DNA of 44,093 nt from NCBI GenBank assembly GCA_934486455.1, contig CAKSPR010000010.1, positions 1-44,093 of the forward strand. The letters run 5' to 3'. Position 1 is the first letter of the stretch; each line of letters begins with the position of its first letter. This document shows positions 1-10,600 of the stretch, in pieces. The notes beneath the pieces were generated by a model. The model made no database searches. It worked only from the letters and a program-made list of their open reading frames with translations, and had not been told where the DNA came from. The DNA comes from an uncultured Eubacteriales bacterium (GTDB taxonomy: Bacteria; Bacillota; Clostridia; Oscillospirales; Acutalibacteraceae). Both the position numbers and the translations under genes were made by a program.

Positions 1-3000
1 GCTACCATCACCACCACTCCCGTTTCCACCGGTGAAAACTTTGACATAACCAATGTTACCGGATTCTATTTCTGGGGCTGCACCGCTTACGGCGGAGATC
101 ACGTACAGTGGCTTGACAATGTTGTCGCCGACATAGCCGGCGAGCCTGTTGACCCCGCTGTTACGGATGTCAGCAGAAAAATAAATGCCCTTCCCGAAAC
201 CGTAACGCCTAACGACAGAATAAATGTTGCGCTTGCAAGCGTTGCATATAACGCCCTCACCGATGCGCAGAAGGCTCAGGTCGAGGAGGCCGTAAAGGCT
301 AAGCTTGACGCAGCGGTTGCCGCTTCGGCCAATGTCGCCGATCCCGAAGAATTTTCCGTTATGCTCAATAACTGCGATGACAGCAGCAGTTGGTGGACCT
401 TCCCGCTGGGTGACGGAGAATATGCCGAAATAGATAACGAAATCAAGACCCAAGGCACCGGAAGCTTTAAGTACCATTTCGGCGGCGGTGTCGGCTGGGG
501 CGCATCGGTCAATCATGTTGATATAACCGGAATAAAATCCCTCAGCTTTGATATTGCTTCGGACAACGACGGAATCCTTACCCAGCCTACCGAGAAAGCG
601 TTGCTGCTCTTCAGCCGCGGAAATCCCGCAACCTTCGGATTCCAGGATGTTTTCAACGGCGACAACGCCATAATGAACGACGCCGAGCTTGTCTCCAAGA
701 TAATGCAGTTCAATGTTAACGAGATTGCAGTTACTCTTCCCACCGACGGAAGAACCTTCACTACCGTTACCGCCACTCCTACGATAATCGGAGATAACTT
801 TGATTATACCGACATTACCGGCTTCCAGCACTGGAGCTGTGCCAACTACGGCGGATCCCATACCCAGTGGATTGATAATGTACGCGTAAACCTCAACTAT
901 GACGATTATAAGGCCGCCGCCGCCCTTATCGACGCGCTGCCTACCGCAGTTGCCGCTTCCGACAGGTCGGCAATTGAGGCGGCAAGAGCCGCATACAACG
1001 CCCTTTCGGACGTTAAAAAAGCCCTTATAAAGAATTACGATAAGCTTACCGCCGCCGAGGCCGCCCTTGCGGCACTTGTCAGCGGAGAGAGCGTTCTCAA
1101 TGTTACCCTCGGAAGCCTGACCGCCAATCCCGGCCAGACCGTAAACATTCCGCTTTCCATCGACGGCGGAAGCGTTGCAAAGAGAATTGCCTGTTTCCAT
1201 GTTATCGTAGATTATGACGCTTCTGTTCTGACCCCCGTTTCGGGCAACGGCTTCTTTACCGGAAGCGCAATGATCGGCAGCAATGTTATGATTGTTGCCA
1301 ACACCAATACCGCCGAGGTAGGCGCAGGCAAGGCCGAGCTCGCTATGATAAGCAGTGAAGCCATCGGAGCAGGAAATTACGGCACCCTCAACTTCACGGT
1401 TGCATCGGGCGCCGCAACCGACTCCTCGACTACCGTTTCCCTGACCGCTTGCGAGGATATTGCAACAGAAGATCTCATTATGCTGACCGATGTCAGGATT
1501 ACCGACTCCACAGTCAGCATTGTCAAGGCCGCTACTCCCGCCGATGATGTTATCGCTCTTATTAACGCCATCGGCACACCTGTAACCCTTGACTCTGAAA
1601 GCAAAATAATCGCCGCCCGCGAAGCCTACGACGCCCTTTCCTCCGAGGAAAAGGACAAGGTTACAAACTATGCCGTTCTCACCGCGGCGGAGACCGAGCT
1701 TGACAATCTCAAGAAGATTGCCAATGTTGAAAATCTTATCAATGCAATCGGCACAATCGGCGAGCCTGTTACTGCGGAAAACCGTTCGGCCGTTTCGGCT
1801 GCCCGCGCCGCATACAATGCATTGAGCGCCGATCTTCGCGCAAGGGTCGGAAATTATGCCGTCCTTACCGCCGCCGAGACCGCTATCAAGGAATACGACG
1901 ACAGAATGGCCGCTGTTCAGGACGTTATCGCTAAGATTGCCGCTCTGCCCGATGCAGATGTGGTTGCTCTTACCGACGAGGCTGCAATTGTTGCCGCCCG
2001 CAATGCGTATAACAATCTTCCCGCCGGCGATATGAATCTTGTTACCAACATTACAAGACTCACCGCCGCCGAGCTTGCTCTCGCCGAGCTCAAGGCCAGC
2101 AGTCAGAAGGTTAAGGATTGTATCGAGGCCATCGCAAATCTTCCCGATCCCGTGACCCTCGCCGATAAGGATAAGGTTGTCGCCGCCCGCGCTCTCTACG
2201 AGGCGCTCAGCGAAACCGAAAAGGCTCAGGTCACAAACTACACCAAGCTGACCGGAGCGGAGAACACCATTGCAGAGCTTGAGGCCGTTAAGGCTGTCGA
2301 AGACAAGATTGCCGCGATCGGTACTCTTGGCGATGATATTACCGCTGATAACCGCAATGCCATTTCCGCTGCCCGCGCCGCTTACGACCAGCTGGCAGAG
2401 GCTCTCCGTCCCGGCGTTAAAAACTATGCCGATCTTACCGCCGCCGAAGCCGCCGTTATAGCCTACGACGCAAGAATGGCCAAGGTTAACGAGGCCATTG
2501 CCGCTATCGATGCTATCGGCACCGTCGGCGACGAGGTAACCGAGGCCAACCGCAGCGCAGTTGCCGCCGCCGAGGAAAAGGTTGCCGCCGTTGACGAAAA
2601 AGACATCGGAAAGATCACCAATATGGATGCTCTTAATGCAGCAAAGGCCGCAATCGCCGCCTACGACGCAAGAATGGTTAAGGTTAACGAGGCCATTGCC
2701 GCTATCGATGCTATCGGCACCGTCGGCGACGAGGTAACCGAGGCCAATCGCAGCGCAGTTGCCGCGGCCGAGGAAAAGGTTGCCGCCGTTGACGAAAAAG
2801 ACATCGGAAAGATCACCAATATGGATGCTCTTAATGCAGCAAAGGCCGCAATCGCCGCCTACGACGCAAGAATGGTTAAGGTTAACGAGGCCATTGCCGC
2901 TATTGCCGCTATCGGCACCATCGCCGACCCCGTAACCGAGGCCAACCGCAGCGCAGTTGCCGCCGCCGAGGCAAAGGTTGCCGCCGTTGACGAGAAGGAT

Positions 3001-3468
3001 ACCGGCAAGATTACCAACATCAAGGTTCTTGAGGATGCAAAGGCCGCCATTGCTGCCAACGACAAGAGAGCGGAGGATGTTGCGAATGTTATCGACCTTA
3101 TAAACGGCCTTGACAGTCTCACCTATCCTCTCACCGACGACGCGCGCAACGCCGTTAAGGCCGCCCGCGACGCCTTCAACGCCCTTGACCAAATCGGCAA
3201 GGATCGCGTTACCAACATAGCCCGTCTCACCGAGGCCGAGGAGCTTGTCAGACTGTTTGATAATCTCGGAAATGTTGACGAGGACGACAAGGTCGACACC
3301 AACGATGCCCTTCTTGTTCTTCAGTTTACCGTTAAGTCGAAGACCCTGACCGAGTGGCAGAGAAAGGTTGCGGATGTTAACGGCGACGGAAAGGTCACTG
3401 CTGTTGACGCAATGCTCATTCTTCAGTATACCACCGGAAAGATTACCACATTTCCCTACGGCAAATAA
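1..3468 (+). CDS. Secreted cohesin- and dockerin-containing repeat protein (5' end outside window)
   Basis: The reading frame is open from base 1, so the start and any signal peptide lie upstream; 1155 residues are visible. In order: the end of a beta-sandwich module (about nt 1-135), a three-helix repeat (about 150-340), a second beta-sandwich module (about 350-900) whose end resembles the first (GG.H.QW.DNV), another helical repeat (900-1080), a cohesin-like domain (about 1090-1530, with PGQTVNIPL, DYDASVLTP and GTLNFTV), about nine helical repeats of 60-66 residues (1540-3240; pattern AxxAYxxLsxxxKxxVtNyxxLtaAE), and a C-terminal type I dockerin (3260-3450) with two calcium loops (GNVDEDDKVDTNDA and ADVNGDGKVTAVDA). 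Cohesins bind dockerins in cellulosome-like assemblies; carrying both would make this an adaptor scaffoldin. The dockerin call is firm; the cohesin call rests on fold-pattern resemblance. Confidence 0.85.
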   Translation, partial: ATITTTPVSTGENFDITNVTGFYFWGCTAYGGDHVQWLDNVVADIAGEPVDPAVTDVSRKINALPETVTPNDRINVALASVAYNALTDAQKAQVEEAVKAKLDAAVAASANVADPEEFSVMLNNCDDSSSWWTFPLGDGEYAEIDNEIKTQGTGSFKYHFGGGVGWGASVNHVDITGIKSLSFDIASDNDGILTQPTEKALLLFSRGNPATFGFQDVFNGDNAIMNDAELVSKIMQFNVNEIAVTLPTDGRTFTTVTATPTIIGDNFDYTDITGFQHWSCANYGGSHTQWIDNVRVNLNYDDYKAAAALIDALPTAVAASDRSAIEAARAAYNALSDVKKALIKNYDKLTAAEAALAALVSGESVLNVTLGSLTANPGQTVNIPLSIDGGSVAKRIACFHVIVDYDASVLTPVSGNGFFTGSAMIGSNVMIVANTNTAEVGAGKAELAMISSEAIGAGNYGTLNFTVASGAATDSSTTVSLTACEDIATEDLIMLTDVRITDSTVSIVKAATPADDVIALINAIGTPVTLDSESKIIAAREAYDALSSEEKDKVTNYAVLTAAETELDNLKKIANVENLINAIGTIGEPVTAENRSAVSAARAAYNALSADLRARVGNYAVLTAAETAIKEYDDRMAAVQDVIAKIAALPDADVVALTDEAAIVAARNAYNNLPAGDMNLVTNITRLTAAELALAELKASSQKVKDCIEAIANLPDPVTLADKDKVVAARALYEALSETEKAQVTNYTKLTGAENTIAELEAVKAVEDKIAAIGTLGDDITADNRNAISAARAAYDQLAEALRPGVKNYADLTAAEAAVIAYDARMAKVNEAIAAIDAIGTVGDEVTEANRSAVAAAEEKVAAVDEKDIGKITNMDALNAAKAAIAAYDARMVKVNEAIAAIDAIGTVGDEVTEANRSAVAAAEEKVAAVDEKDIGKITNMDALNAAKAAIAAYDARMVKVNEAIAAIAAIGTIADPVTEANRSAVAAAEAKVAAVDEKDTGKITNIKVLEDAKAAIAANDKRAEDVANVIDLINGLDSLTYPLTDDARNAVKAARDAFNALDQIGKDRVTNIARLTEAEELVRLFDNLGNVDEDDKVDTNDALLVLQFTVKSKTLTEWQRKVADVNGDGKVTAVDAMLILQYTTGKITTFPYGK
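2461..3054 (+). repeat. Three tandem 198-bp in-frame repeats
   Basis: Units start at 2461, 2659 and 2857, each 198 bp (66 codons), inside the helical region of the surface protein. Units 1 and 2 are nearly identical at DNA level, with only a few substitutions. Unit 3 matches at both ends but diverges in the middle. This indicates recent unequal recombination or gene conversion, and copy number may vary between strains. Confidence 0.9.
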
Positions 3469-3508
3469 TTTTAAGGTCATAAAATTTTGACCTTAAAGCC
3501 ATATTAAA

Positions 3509-3548
3509 GGCATGCCGCAGCGCTTAGGCGCTGCGGCATGCCTGCTTT
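3509..3548 (+). terminator. Rho-independent terminator of the dockerin/cohesin gene
   Basis: A perfect 15-bp stem (3509-3523 with 3528-3542) closes a TTAG loop and is followed by TGCTTTTG. It lies 40 bp after the stop codon. A second perfect 10-bp inverted repeat (TTTAAGGTCA, 3470-3479 with 3488-3497) sits just before it. The U-run is short, so efficiency is uncertain. Confidence 0.7.
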
Positions 3549-3612
3549 TGTTCGTCCGACATACTTTGCAGGAAAAAAACAGCTTGTAGCGAGAACAAGA
3601 ACGCATAAAAAG

Positions 3613-3681
3613 AAACCCCTTTAGAGGTGGCTGAAAAACCGGCGCAGTCGGCAAACCTTTTCAGCGACCTTTAAGGGGTTT
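3613..3681 (-). terminator. Long hairpin, likely terminator for the xre/addAB side
   Basis: Arms 3613-3637 and 3658-3681 are complementary over about 22 of 24 positions, enclosing about 20 nt. Read on the minus strand the hairpin ends GGGGTTTCTTTTTA, a plausible U-tract 57 bp downstream of the xre stop. On the plus strand it ends GGGGTTTTG, so it may work in both directions. Confidence 0.6.
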
Positions 3682-3737
3682 TGTCCGTATTGTGTCCTTT
3701 TAAGGCGACTTAAACCCCCGGCTCGACCGGAGATTTA

Positions 3738-3980
3738 TTATTTAATTTCCTGTTCCAAGGTTTTGAATGTTTCGGTATTAAAAAAATCATAAAGCGATAT
3801 TTCCAATCCGTCACATAATTTTTTGAGCGTAACAACTCCTGCATTTCTGCTTCCGCCGTTTATTATATTTTTCAGCGTTGAGGGAGGAACGGCAGAAATC
3901 CTTGCCAAAGCATTTACCGACAGCCTTTTTTCCTCACACAATTCCAATAATCTGCTTGCTACGGCTTTTCTTGTATCCAT
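3738..3980 (-). CDS. Small XRE-family helix-turn-helix regulator
   Basis: This 80-residue protein is almost entirely one lambda-repressor-type HTH. Helices 1-2 span about residues 8-30 (ASRLLELCEEKRLSVNALA), the recognition segment reads AVPPSTLKNIINGG, and the end is LCDGLEISLYDFF, typical of the Cro/C1 superfamily. There is no second domain for ligand binding or oligomerisation. The ATG is preceded by AGGGA. It lies 123 bp downstream of addA on the same strand and could be co-transcribed or use its own promoter. A perfect palindrome at 4037-4048 is a candidate autoregulatory operator. The target genes cannot be told from sequence. Confidence 0.85.
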   Translation of the reverse strand: MDTRKAVASRLLELCEEKRLSVNALARISAVPPSTLKNIINGGSRNAGVVTLKKLCDGLEISLYDFFNTETFKTLEQEIK

Positions 3981-4036
3981 AATATCATCCCTAAAAAGCT
4001 TTATGTATAGTTTATGGTTCCGGAAAGATCATATCG

Positions 4037-4048
4037 ACCATATATGGT
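4037..4048. promoter_or_regulatory. Palindrome ACCATATATGGT upstream of xre
   Basis: A perfect 12-bp palindrome lies 57-68 bp upstream of the xre start codon, in the short gap after addA. Small XRE regulators commonly bind such sites at their own promoters. The link is inference from position only. Confidence 0.35.
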
Positions 4049-4103
4049 AAACTTGGGTGGGCGTTTGCGAGTTATGCTACCGGGGGCCGGAAAAGGTGTC
4101 GGA

Positions 4104-7100
4104 TCAAATGGTTATGGCTCTTGAAAGGTGGAAGGAGTATATGATCTTCTCCTTTACGGGCATATTCAAAATCTTTTCAAAAGCTCTTGCATAAAGGTCA
4201 AGCTGAGCCGAGTATCGGTCGACAAGAGCCTGTTCATTTTCCACGCGGTCGGTTTTATAGTCGACGATGACCGCACCGCCGCTTTCGATGAAAATGCAGT
4301 CGGCGATACCCTGAACGGCGATCGGCTCGTTTGCCGCAATGTCGGGAAGGGACGGATCAAGGGTGATTGCGGGAACCTCGATTATAAAACGCTGTTCTCT
4401 GAGCAGCTTTTCGCAGTTTTTCATTCGGCCGAAAAGCCGGCCCGAGAAGAAACGGTTCAGCTTTTCCCGATTTAAAGAATCGGCCGCCGCAGGGGAGATG
4501 AATTGCTGTTCCCTGAGAAGGGCAATTTCGTTTTCCAAATCGCGCTCGGCCGAGAGGTAGTCGGCATACTGCATGAACTCGTGCATGGCCGTGCCCTTTT
4601 CGGCAAGATTAAGGCGCTCGTTTTTGAGAAACGCCGGACGGAGGGTGCAACCGCTGTTTGAAGGACTTTTGTGGGTCAACGCCGAGACCGACACCTTTGC
4701 CGCAAGCCTTGAAAGAGCCTTGTATTTATATTCGAAATCAAGGCGTTTTTTTATTTCGCAAAGCTTGTTTTTATCAAAATCCTCCGACGGGGCCGACTCG
4801 GATACCTCCTTTTCTCCGCTCTTTTCGATTTGACTCGACAGCAAATATTTTATCTCCGTGCCATCACCGCCGCTGTCGGAAACAATGCTCGCTCGGGCAA
4901 CGGTCCTCAGCTCCTTCCCCGAGGGGTGGAGCAGTGCGCAGTAGTTTATAAGCTCGCCGAAATTTTGCGCGTCCTCCACAAGCACCGGGTCGAGTGTCTC
5001 GCCCTTGGGGAAATAGTCCTGAGAAATGCGGGAGGCTGCGTCGGAAAGCTTCTTTTCGGCATTCTTTTGGGCAACTATTATAAAAAGATTGTCCTTGGGG
5101 CGGGTGGCTGCCACATAATAAATTCTGAGGCTCTCGGAAATGTCGCTTTGTTTTTTGGCCTGTTTGACCGCCTCGAACATGGGAGTGGTGGTTTTTGTTC
5201 GCTTTTTCGGGTCGTATATTTTAATTCCCACACCGTACTTTTGGTCGAGGCTGAAGGCCGAGGTATCGGCAGCGGCCTTTTTTGTCAGTCCCACGAGAAA
5301 AACCACGGGGAACTGGAGGCCCTTTGAATGGTGGACGGTCATTATTTTGACCCCGCCGTTCGCGGTGTCGGCGGAATCGGAAGGAAGCTTTATTTCTCCT
5401 TTTTTTACCCTTTCGGAAAAACGGAGAAACTCGTAAACCGTTTCATATCCGCCGTCGGCGCAGTCTTCTGCCACATCAAGCAGTTTGTTTAGATTTTTCA
5501 TTTTTCTTTCGCCGTCCTCGGCCGTGAGATAAACCTCCGGCAGGCCGGTTTTTTCGTATATTTCGGAAATGAGCCGCCGGGCGGTGTGGGTGGCCGAGAA
5601 TTTTCTTAAAAGGGATATTTGCGAGAGAAAGCCTTCGGCTTTTTTGTCGCCGCTTTCGGCTGCCTTGCAAACGGCTTCGTATATGGACGAACGATTTTTC
5701 CGCGAGCAGATCACACCCATATGATCGGCCGAAAAACCGAAAACCGGGCTCATCATGGCCGAAAGCAGAGCCACATCGTCAAGAGGGTTGCTTATGACCT
5801 TCAGCACAGCCATCATTTTTGAAACCTCGGGAATGTCGAAAAAATCCTCGGAATGGGAAAAAACCGCAGGAATTCCGTGCTCGAAAAGGCGGTCGGCAAA
5901 GGGCTTTGCCGCGTTTTTGGCCGTTCGAAGCAAAATGCAAAAGTCGCCGTATTCCGGCTTTTTAAGTCCCGTGCCTGCCGAAATACATTCTCTTTTCATC
6001 ATGTCTTTTATGATTTCGGCCGTTCGGTCGGCCTCGATCTGAAGGGTGGTGCGTTCGTCCTCCTCGGACACATCAATGATGTCTATTTCGGCGTCGGCTC
6101 CGTCCCTTTCGGGAAAAGCGGCGGCAGAGTTAAGGGCGTGATCGGCGTTGTATTCGATGTCGCCTGCTTTTTTGGACATTATTCTTTCAAAAATGAAATT
6201 AACGAGATCGCATATACCCTTTCGGCTTCGGAAATTTTCCGAAAGGATGATTTTAGAACGCTCGGCGTCCTGCTCAAAGTCGGGATATTGCTCCAGCATT
6301 TCGATGAAATTCCCGGGGTTAGAGCGGCGGAAGCCGTAAATGCTCTGTTTCACATCGCCCACGCAAAACAGCTTTTCACGGTTGTTTGAAAGTATGCGGA
6401 AGATTTCGTCCTGAAGGTCGTTTGTGTCCTGATATTCGTCCACAAGTACTTCCTTAAAGCCTTGCGAAAGGAATTTTGCAAAATCGGTCGGGTAGGTGGT
6501 TTTATGCTCCCTTTTGACAAGAAGCTTTAAGGTCATGTGCTCGAGGTCGGCAAAATCAAGTACATTTCTTTCTCTCTTTTGCGCGGTGAAAAGGTCGGCG
6601 TAGTAATCGGCGGCCGAAAACAAAAGCTCGACAAACGGGGTGAGCTGCTGCGCGGTGAATTTACACTGCTCTTCGGAAAAGCAAAGGGTGCTTCGTATTT
6701 TCGCCAAAAGAGTATTGTATTTTTTCTTTACCGTTTCACATCTTTCTTTAAGGGCGGGGTCAAAGCTTGCCTTTGACGAAAGCCTGGCCGTCCACCTTAT
6801 CTCGTTTTCTTCCCTTGCGTACCTCTTGCAGCCTTCAAGGTCGCCGCCTTGTATACACTTGAGCATTAAGACCGACCGATTAAGCCCGTCGGACAAATCA
6901 ATTCCTCTGGTGCCTGCAAGAACCTCATCGCGGGAAATGTCGTTGACCGTCGCCTGGAGCATGTCGGCGGCGTTGTTGCACCGATCGATAAGCCTCTCGG
7001 TGATATACTGCCCCCAGGGAGAGCTTTTCAGGTCGGAAAAGTTTTTATACATGCTTATGCAGCTTTCCTTCCATTCGTCGGGAAAGGGAAGGGTGCGCAT

Positions 7101-7655
7101 GTAATCGTAAAGGTCGCTTACGGCCGATTTTATGTTTTCCAGTCGGGAATCGGTGCCCAGGAGCTTCATAAGGGCGGTAAACCTTTTGTTGTCGGTTTTA
7201 AGGAAATGCTCTACCGTGTCGGAAAGAGCCTGCTGCTTTAAAAGCTGCGCCCGAGGCTCGGGAATTATTTTAAAATCGGGGGGCAGCTCCAGCTTGTCAA
7301 AATTGTCGGATATGAGATTTTTGCAGTATGAATCGACGGTGGATATGTTGGCCTTGGCAAGCAGAACGGTTTGCTTTCTCAGGTGTCGGCGAAGGGCGGG
7401 GGAGATGTTTTCCGAAAGCTTGCTTCCGAGAGCGGCCGAGATACGGGAACGCATTTCGGCGGCGGCCGAAACGGTGAAGGTCACGATGAGAAAGTCGGTT
7501 ATTTCAAACATGTCGTCGGGATCGGTAAGCTTTTTTATAACCCGATTGACCAGCGTGGCGGTTTTTCCCGAGCCTGCGGCGGCCGATACGAGCAGGGAGC
7601 CCGAGCCGTCTATGGCCTTTTGCTGATTTGCCGTGGGAGACGGTTTATTGTTCAT
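4104..7655 (-). CDS. addA: ATP-dependent helicase/nuclease subunit A (AddA)
   Basis: AddA is the motor and one of two nucleases of AddAB, which resects double-strand breaks to a Chi-like site and prepares ends for RecA. The product is 1183 residues, near the usual 1200-1250. UvrD/SF1 motifs are seen in order: Walker A AAAGSGKTAT near residue 30, Walker B LVDEYQDTND near 405, the QSIYGFRRS region, and MTVHHSKGLQFP for motif V/VI. The C-terminal RecB-type nuclease shows GIADCIF, VDYKTD and QLDLYARAF (about 1110-1170). I start at the ATG at 7655, seven bases after GGAGGG, not at the in-frame TTG three bases earlier. It overlaps the addB stop by 11 bp, indicating translational coupling. Confidence 0.97.
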   Translation of the reverse strand: MNNKPSPTANQQKAIDGSGSLLVSAAAGSGKTATLVNRVIKKLTDPDDMFEITDFLIVTFTVSAAAEMRSRISAALGSKLSENISPALRRHLRKQTVLLAKANISTVDSYCKNLISDNFDKLELPPDFKIIPEPRAQLLKQQALSDTVEHFLKTDNKRFTALMKLLGTDSRLENIKSAVSDLYDYMRTLPFPDEWKESCISMYKNFSDLKSSPWGQYITERLIDRCNNAADMLQATVNDISRDEVLAGTRGIDLSDGLNRSVLMLKCIQGGDLEGCKRYAREENEIRWTARLSSKASFDPALKERCETVKKKYNTLLAKIRSTLCFSEEQCKFTAQQLTPFVELLFSAADYYADLFTAQKRERNVLDFADLEHMTLKLLVKREHKTTYPTDFAKFLSQGFKEVLVDEYQDTNDLQDEIFRILSNNREKLFCVGDVKQSIYGFRRSNPGNFIEMLEQYPDFEQDAERSKIILSENFRSRKGICDLVNFIFERIMSKKAGDIEYNADHALNSAAAFPERDGADAEIDIIDVSEEDERTTLQIEADRTAEIIKDMMKRECISAGTGLKKPEYGDFCILLRTAKNAAKPFADRLFEHGIPAVFSHSEDFFDIPEVSKMMAVLKVISNPLDDVALLSAMMSPVFGFSADHMGVICSRKNRSSIYEAVCKAAESGDKKAEGFLSQISLLRKFSATHTARRLISEIYEKTGLPEVYLTAEDGERKMKNLNKLLDVAEDCADGGYETVYEFLRFSERVKKGEIKLPSDSADTANGGVKIMTVHHSKGLQFPVVFLVGLTKKAAADTSAFSLDQKYGVGIKIYDPKKRTKTTTPMFEAVKQAKKQSDISESLRIYYVAATRPKDNLFIIVAQKNAEKKLSDAASRISQDYFPKGETLDPVLVEDAQNFGELINYCALLHPSGKELRTVARASIVSDSGGDGTEIKYLLSSQIEKSGEKEVSESAPSEDFDKNKLCEIKKRLDFEYKYKALSRLAAKVSVSALTHKSPSNSGCTLRPAFLKNERLNLAEKGTAMHEFMQYADYLSAERDLENEIALLREQQFISPAAADSLNREKLNRFFSGRLFGRMKNCEKLLREQRFIIEVPAITLDPSLPDIAANEPIAVQGIADCIFIESGGAVIVDYKTDRVENEQALVDRYSAQLDLYARAFEKILNMPVKEKIIYSFHLSRAITI

Positions 7656-10600
7656 CAACCGACCCTCCTTTCAAAATTTCCCGCCGCTGTTCCTTGCTGA
7701 GCTTTTTGACCGTGCGGTGGACGGTGGCGCCGGAGCTTGGACAAACCGAGGCGTAATCGCAGTATTTGCAGCCGTCCTGTTCCTCCGAATCGAGAGGCGA
7801 CGCGGGGAAGCAACCCTCCATGATTTTTTGCCCCATTTTTTCCAAAATGCCGCTTATCTGTTCTTTTGCCCTTTCAAAAAACTGCGGATAGGCGAGATTC
7901 CCCACAGAGCTGTCGACTACGGTGTCCTCCTTACCCTTTGCGGTGCTGAATTTAACGGGAATATATTTTCCCGTGCGGGCGGGATCCATGGCGTCGATTA
8001 TGTCAATATCATTAAGAACGATGCCCTTCATTTTAAGCTTTTCGTAAATGCTTTGCTCGTCCTCGCCCTTTGCGGCGTTGGCCGAAACCTCTCTTGCGGG
8101 CATGTACAGCACGCCTGCGGGGACGGGAGTCTTTCCCAGCTCTTTCAAGTACTTTTCTATTGCAAAAAGATATATAAGCATCTGAAGGCCGAGGCCGTAG
8201 GGAAGCTCATCGGGACAAAAGGTCTTTGTGCCGGTTTTATAGTCCACAACCCTGAAATAGGTCTTTTGATTGTGCTCGTATATATCCACACGGTCGACCA
8301 CGCCGGTCACACTGATAAGTCCTCGGTCAAAGGCAACCGAAAAGGCGGGAATGGCACCCTGCTCGTTTCTTCCGATGGGAAGCTCACATCTTGCGGTCAC
8401 GAATTTTCCGGCCGCCATTTCCTGCGCCATGTGCTTTATTATGAGGAAAAGAAGCTCCTCGGTGTTTAAAAGCTGATATTCAAAGCTCCCGGATATGTCG
8501 GCTTGTCCCATTATGTCCTTTGCAAAGCCGAAAACAAGCCCGTGGATTTCATTCTTCATCTGCTCGTCGGACAAAAGGGAAAGCTCCCTGGAGCCGTGCT
8601 TTAAAAACATCTTTTCAAAAACAAAATGAATAAGCGTACCTCGGTTTTGATTGTCTATTTCCACCGGCTTTAGGTGCCTTGCCTTGAATCCCGCCCTGCA
8701 AAGATACATGAATCCGCAGCGGTGAAAGGCCTCAACCGAGGTGGGAGATACCCTTATGTTATCGGAAAAGAGTTTCCTTGCGGTGGCGGGGGAAAGGCTT
8801 GTGTCGTTGATTTTCCGGGAATTTTTAAGGGTCTCGAATTTTTGACAGCCGCTTTGACGGAAAAAGGCGTTGAGAGCGTTTGTCTCGTCGGTGGGAGCGT
8901 GATAATTTGCCGTCAGTTTTTCAAAGGCGGCGTGTTCACAGTCTATGTATTTTTTCAACTGCTTTTTGCAAAGCCTTCTGACCCCTTTAAGGGTCTCTAT
9001 CTGTACCACGCGAGGGGAGGGAAATCCGTCTCCCGAAAGGCTGTATGAGATGTAAAGCCGCTCCGAGGGGGCGCAAACCGCCGAATAGAAAAGAAATTCC
9101 TCCTCGCACAGGCTTTTGGTCGAATGGTCGCTGATGGGCAGACTGCACCGACAAAGCTTTATGCGGTCGGCATCGCTTAAAAGTCCTCCCGACACCGACG
9201 AGGCGGGGAAAACACCGTCGTTTGCGCCGAGCACAAAAACCGCCCGAGGCTCGGCAGGACGGGTGCGGGGAGCCGAGCCTATGCTCACCTGATCAATACC
9301 TTTTGGGGTCGATCCCATGTCCATAAGCGAAACAAGGTTTATAAAAAGATTGTAAAAATCCTCGGCGTCGCCGCTTTGCTCACCGGAAAGCAGAGCCACT
9401 CGGTCGAGAGCGGAAATAAGCATATCCCACGATCTTTCAACCAGATCGGCCGTTTGCTCGTCCCCGTTTTTCGCAAAGCTTTGGGCAATGCTTTTAAGGT
9501 TTTCGGCGGCATCTATATCGCACAGGAACTCAAAAAGGGCAGCGGCGCATTGCATTAGGCTTTCGGCCGATTTAAGGGCGCTTTCAAATTTGAAAAGGGG
9601 CGCCGTTATTTTCTTTCTTAATGTATTGAGCTTTTCAAGTGTTTCTTTGTCCTGCTCCGAAAAGCCTTCTTCCATGCCTTTGGGATTGTTGACAAAATCG
9701 GTTCTCCAATCGCCCTTGTCTATTTTCCAGATAAAACAGTAGTTTTCAAGCTCAAAAAGGTCGTTGTCGTCAATACTTACGAGGCCGCTTTTTAAAAGGG
9801 TCAGCAGCTTTTCGGTGGAAAAGGAGGAGCGGATTACATCAAAGGCGGTGCAGGCCGCAATCATAAGGGGCTGACCCGACACCGGCCGTCTTGCATCCAG
9901 AAAATAGGGGATGCCGTGGCGGGAAAAAAGCTGCTCGATAAGGGAGGAGTATTCCTCGGCCTTTCGGGCGATGACCGATATTTCACGAAAACGGTAGCCC
10001 TCTTCTCTTATGAGCCGGGAAATTTGCGAAGCGGCAAAATCCACCTCGTCATACTTTGTGTCGGCCTCGTAAACGGTTATCTCTCCGTCAAAGCCGCCGC
10101 TGCTTTGCCCGTCATTTTGCTTGTTATGTTCATCGTTTTGCCCGCCGCCGTGGTCGCTTTTTTCTTGCTTTGAGCCGTCGGCACTGCCGCTCGGCTCGGA
10201 AAAAACCGTTCTTTCCATCTCTTTAAGAAGGGGAAGGTGGCGGCGGTTGGCGGTAAGGACGACGGGGTCCTTAAAATCAACATTTTGCAAAAAACACATC
10301 TGCTTTAAGGCTCTTGCCGTTTCCCTGACCGAATAAAAAATGTCGCTGTCGGTATTCTCCATGTCGTCGCAGGGCAGGGAAATATACACCTCTTTTGCCG
10401 AGCAAACGGCCCGCTCGATAATTTCAAACTGGCGGCCGGTAAAGCCCTTAAAGGCGTCGAAAAAAACCGTTTTTCCGTCGAAAAAGCCATGCTCGTCGAT
10501 AAGCTCGCAGGCCTTTGTCAGATCGTCCGGCGGATCGGAATATTCGACCGACAAAAGGGCGGAATAGCCCTCGTAAAGCAGGGTTATTTCCGAAAGACGG

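Noticed and set aside
2461..3054. CRISPR-like repeats
   Set aside because: The repeats are long, contiguous, in frame and coding, with no spacers.
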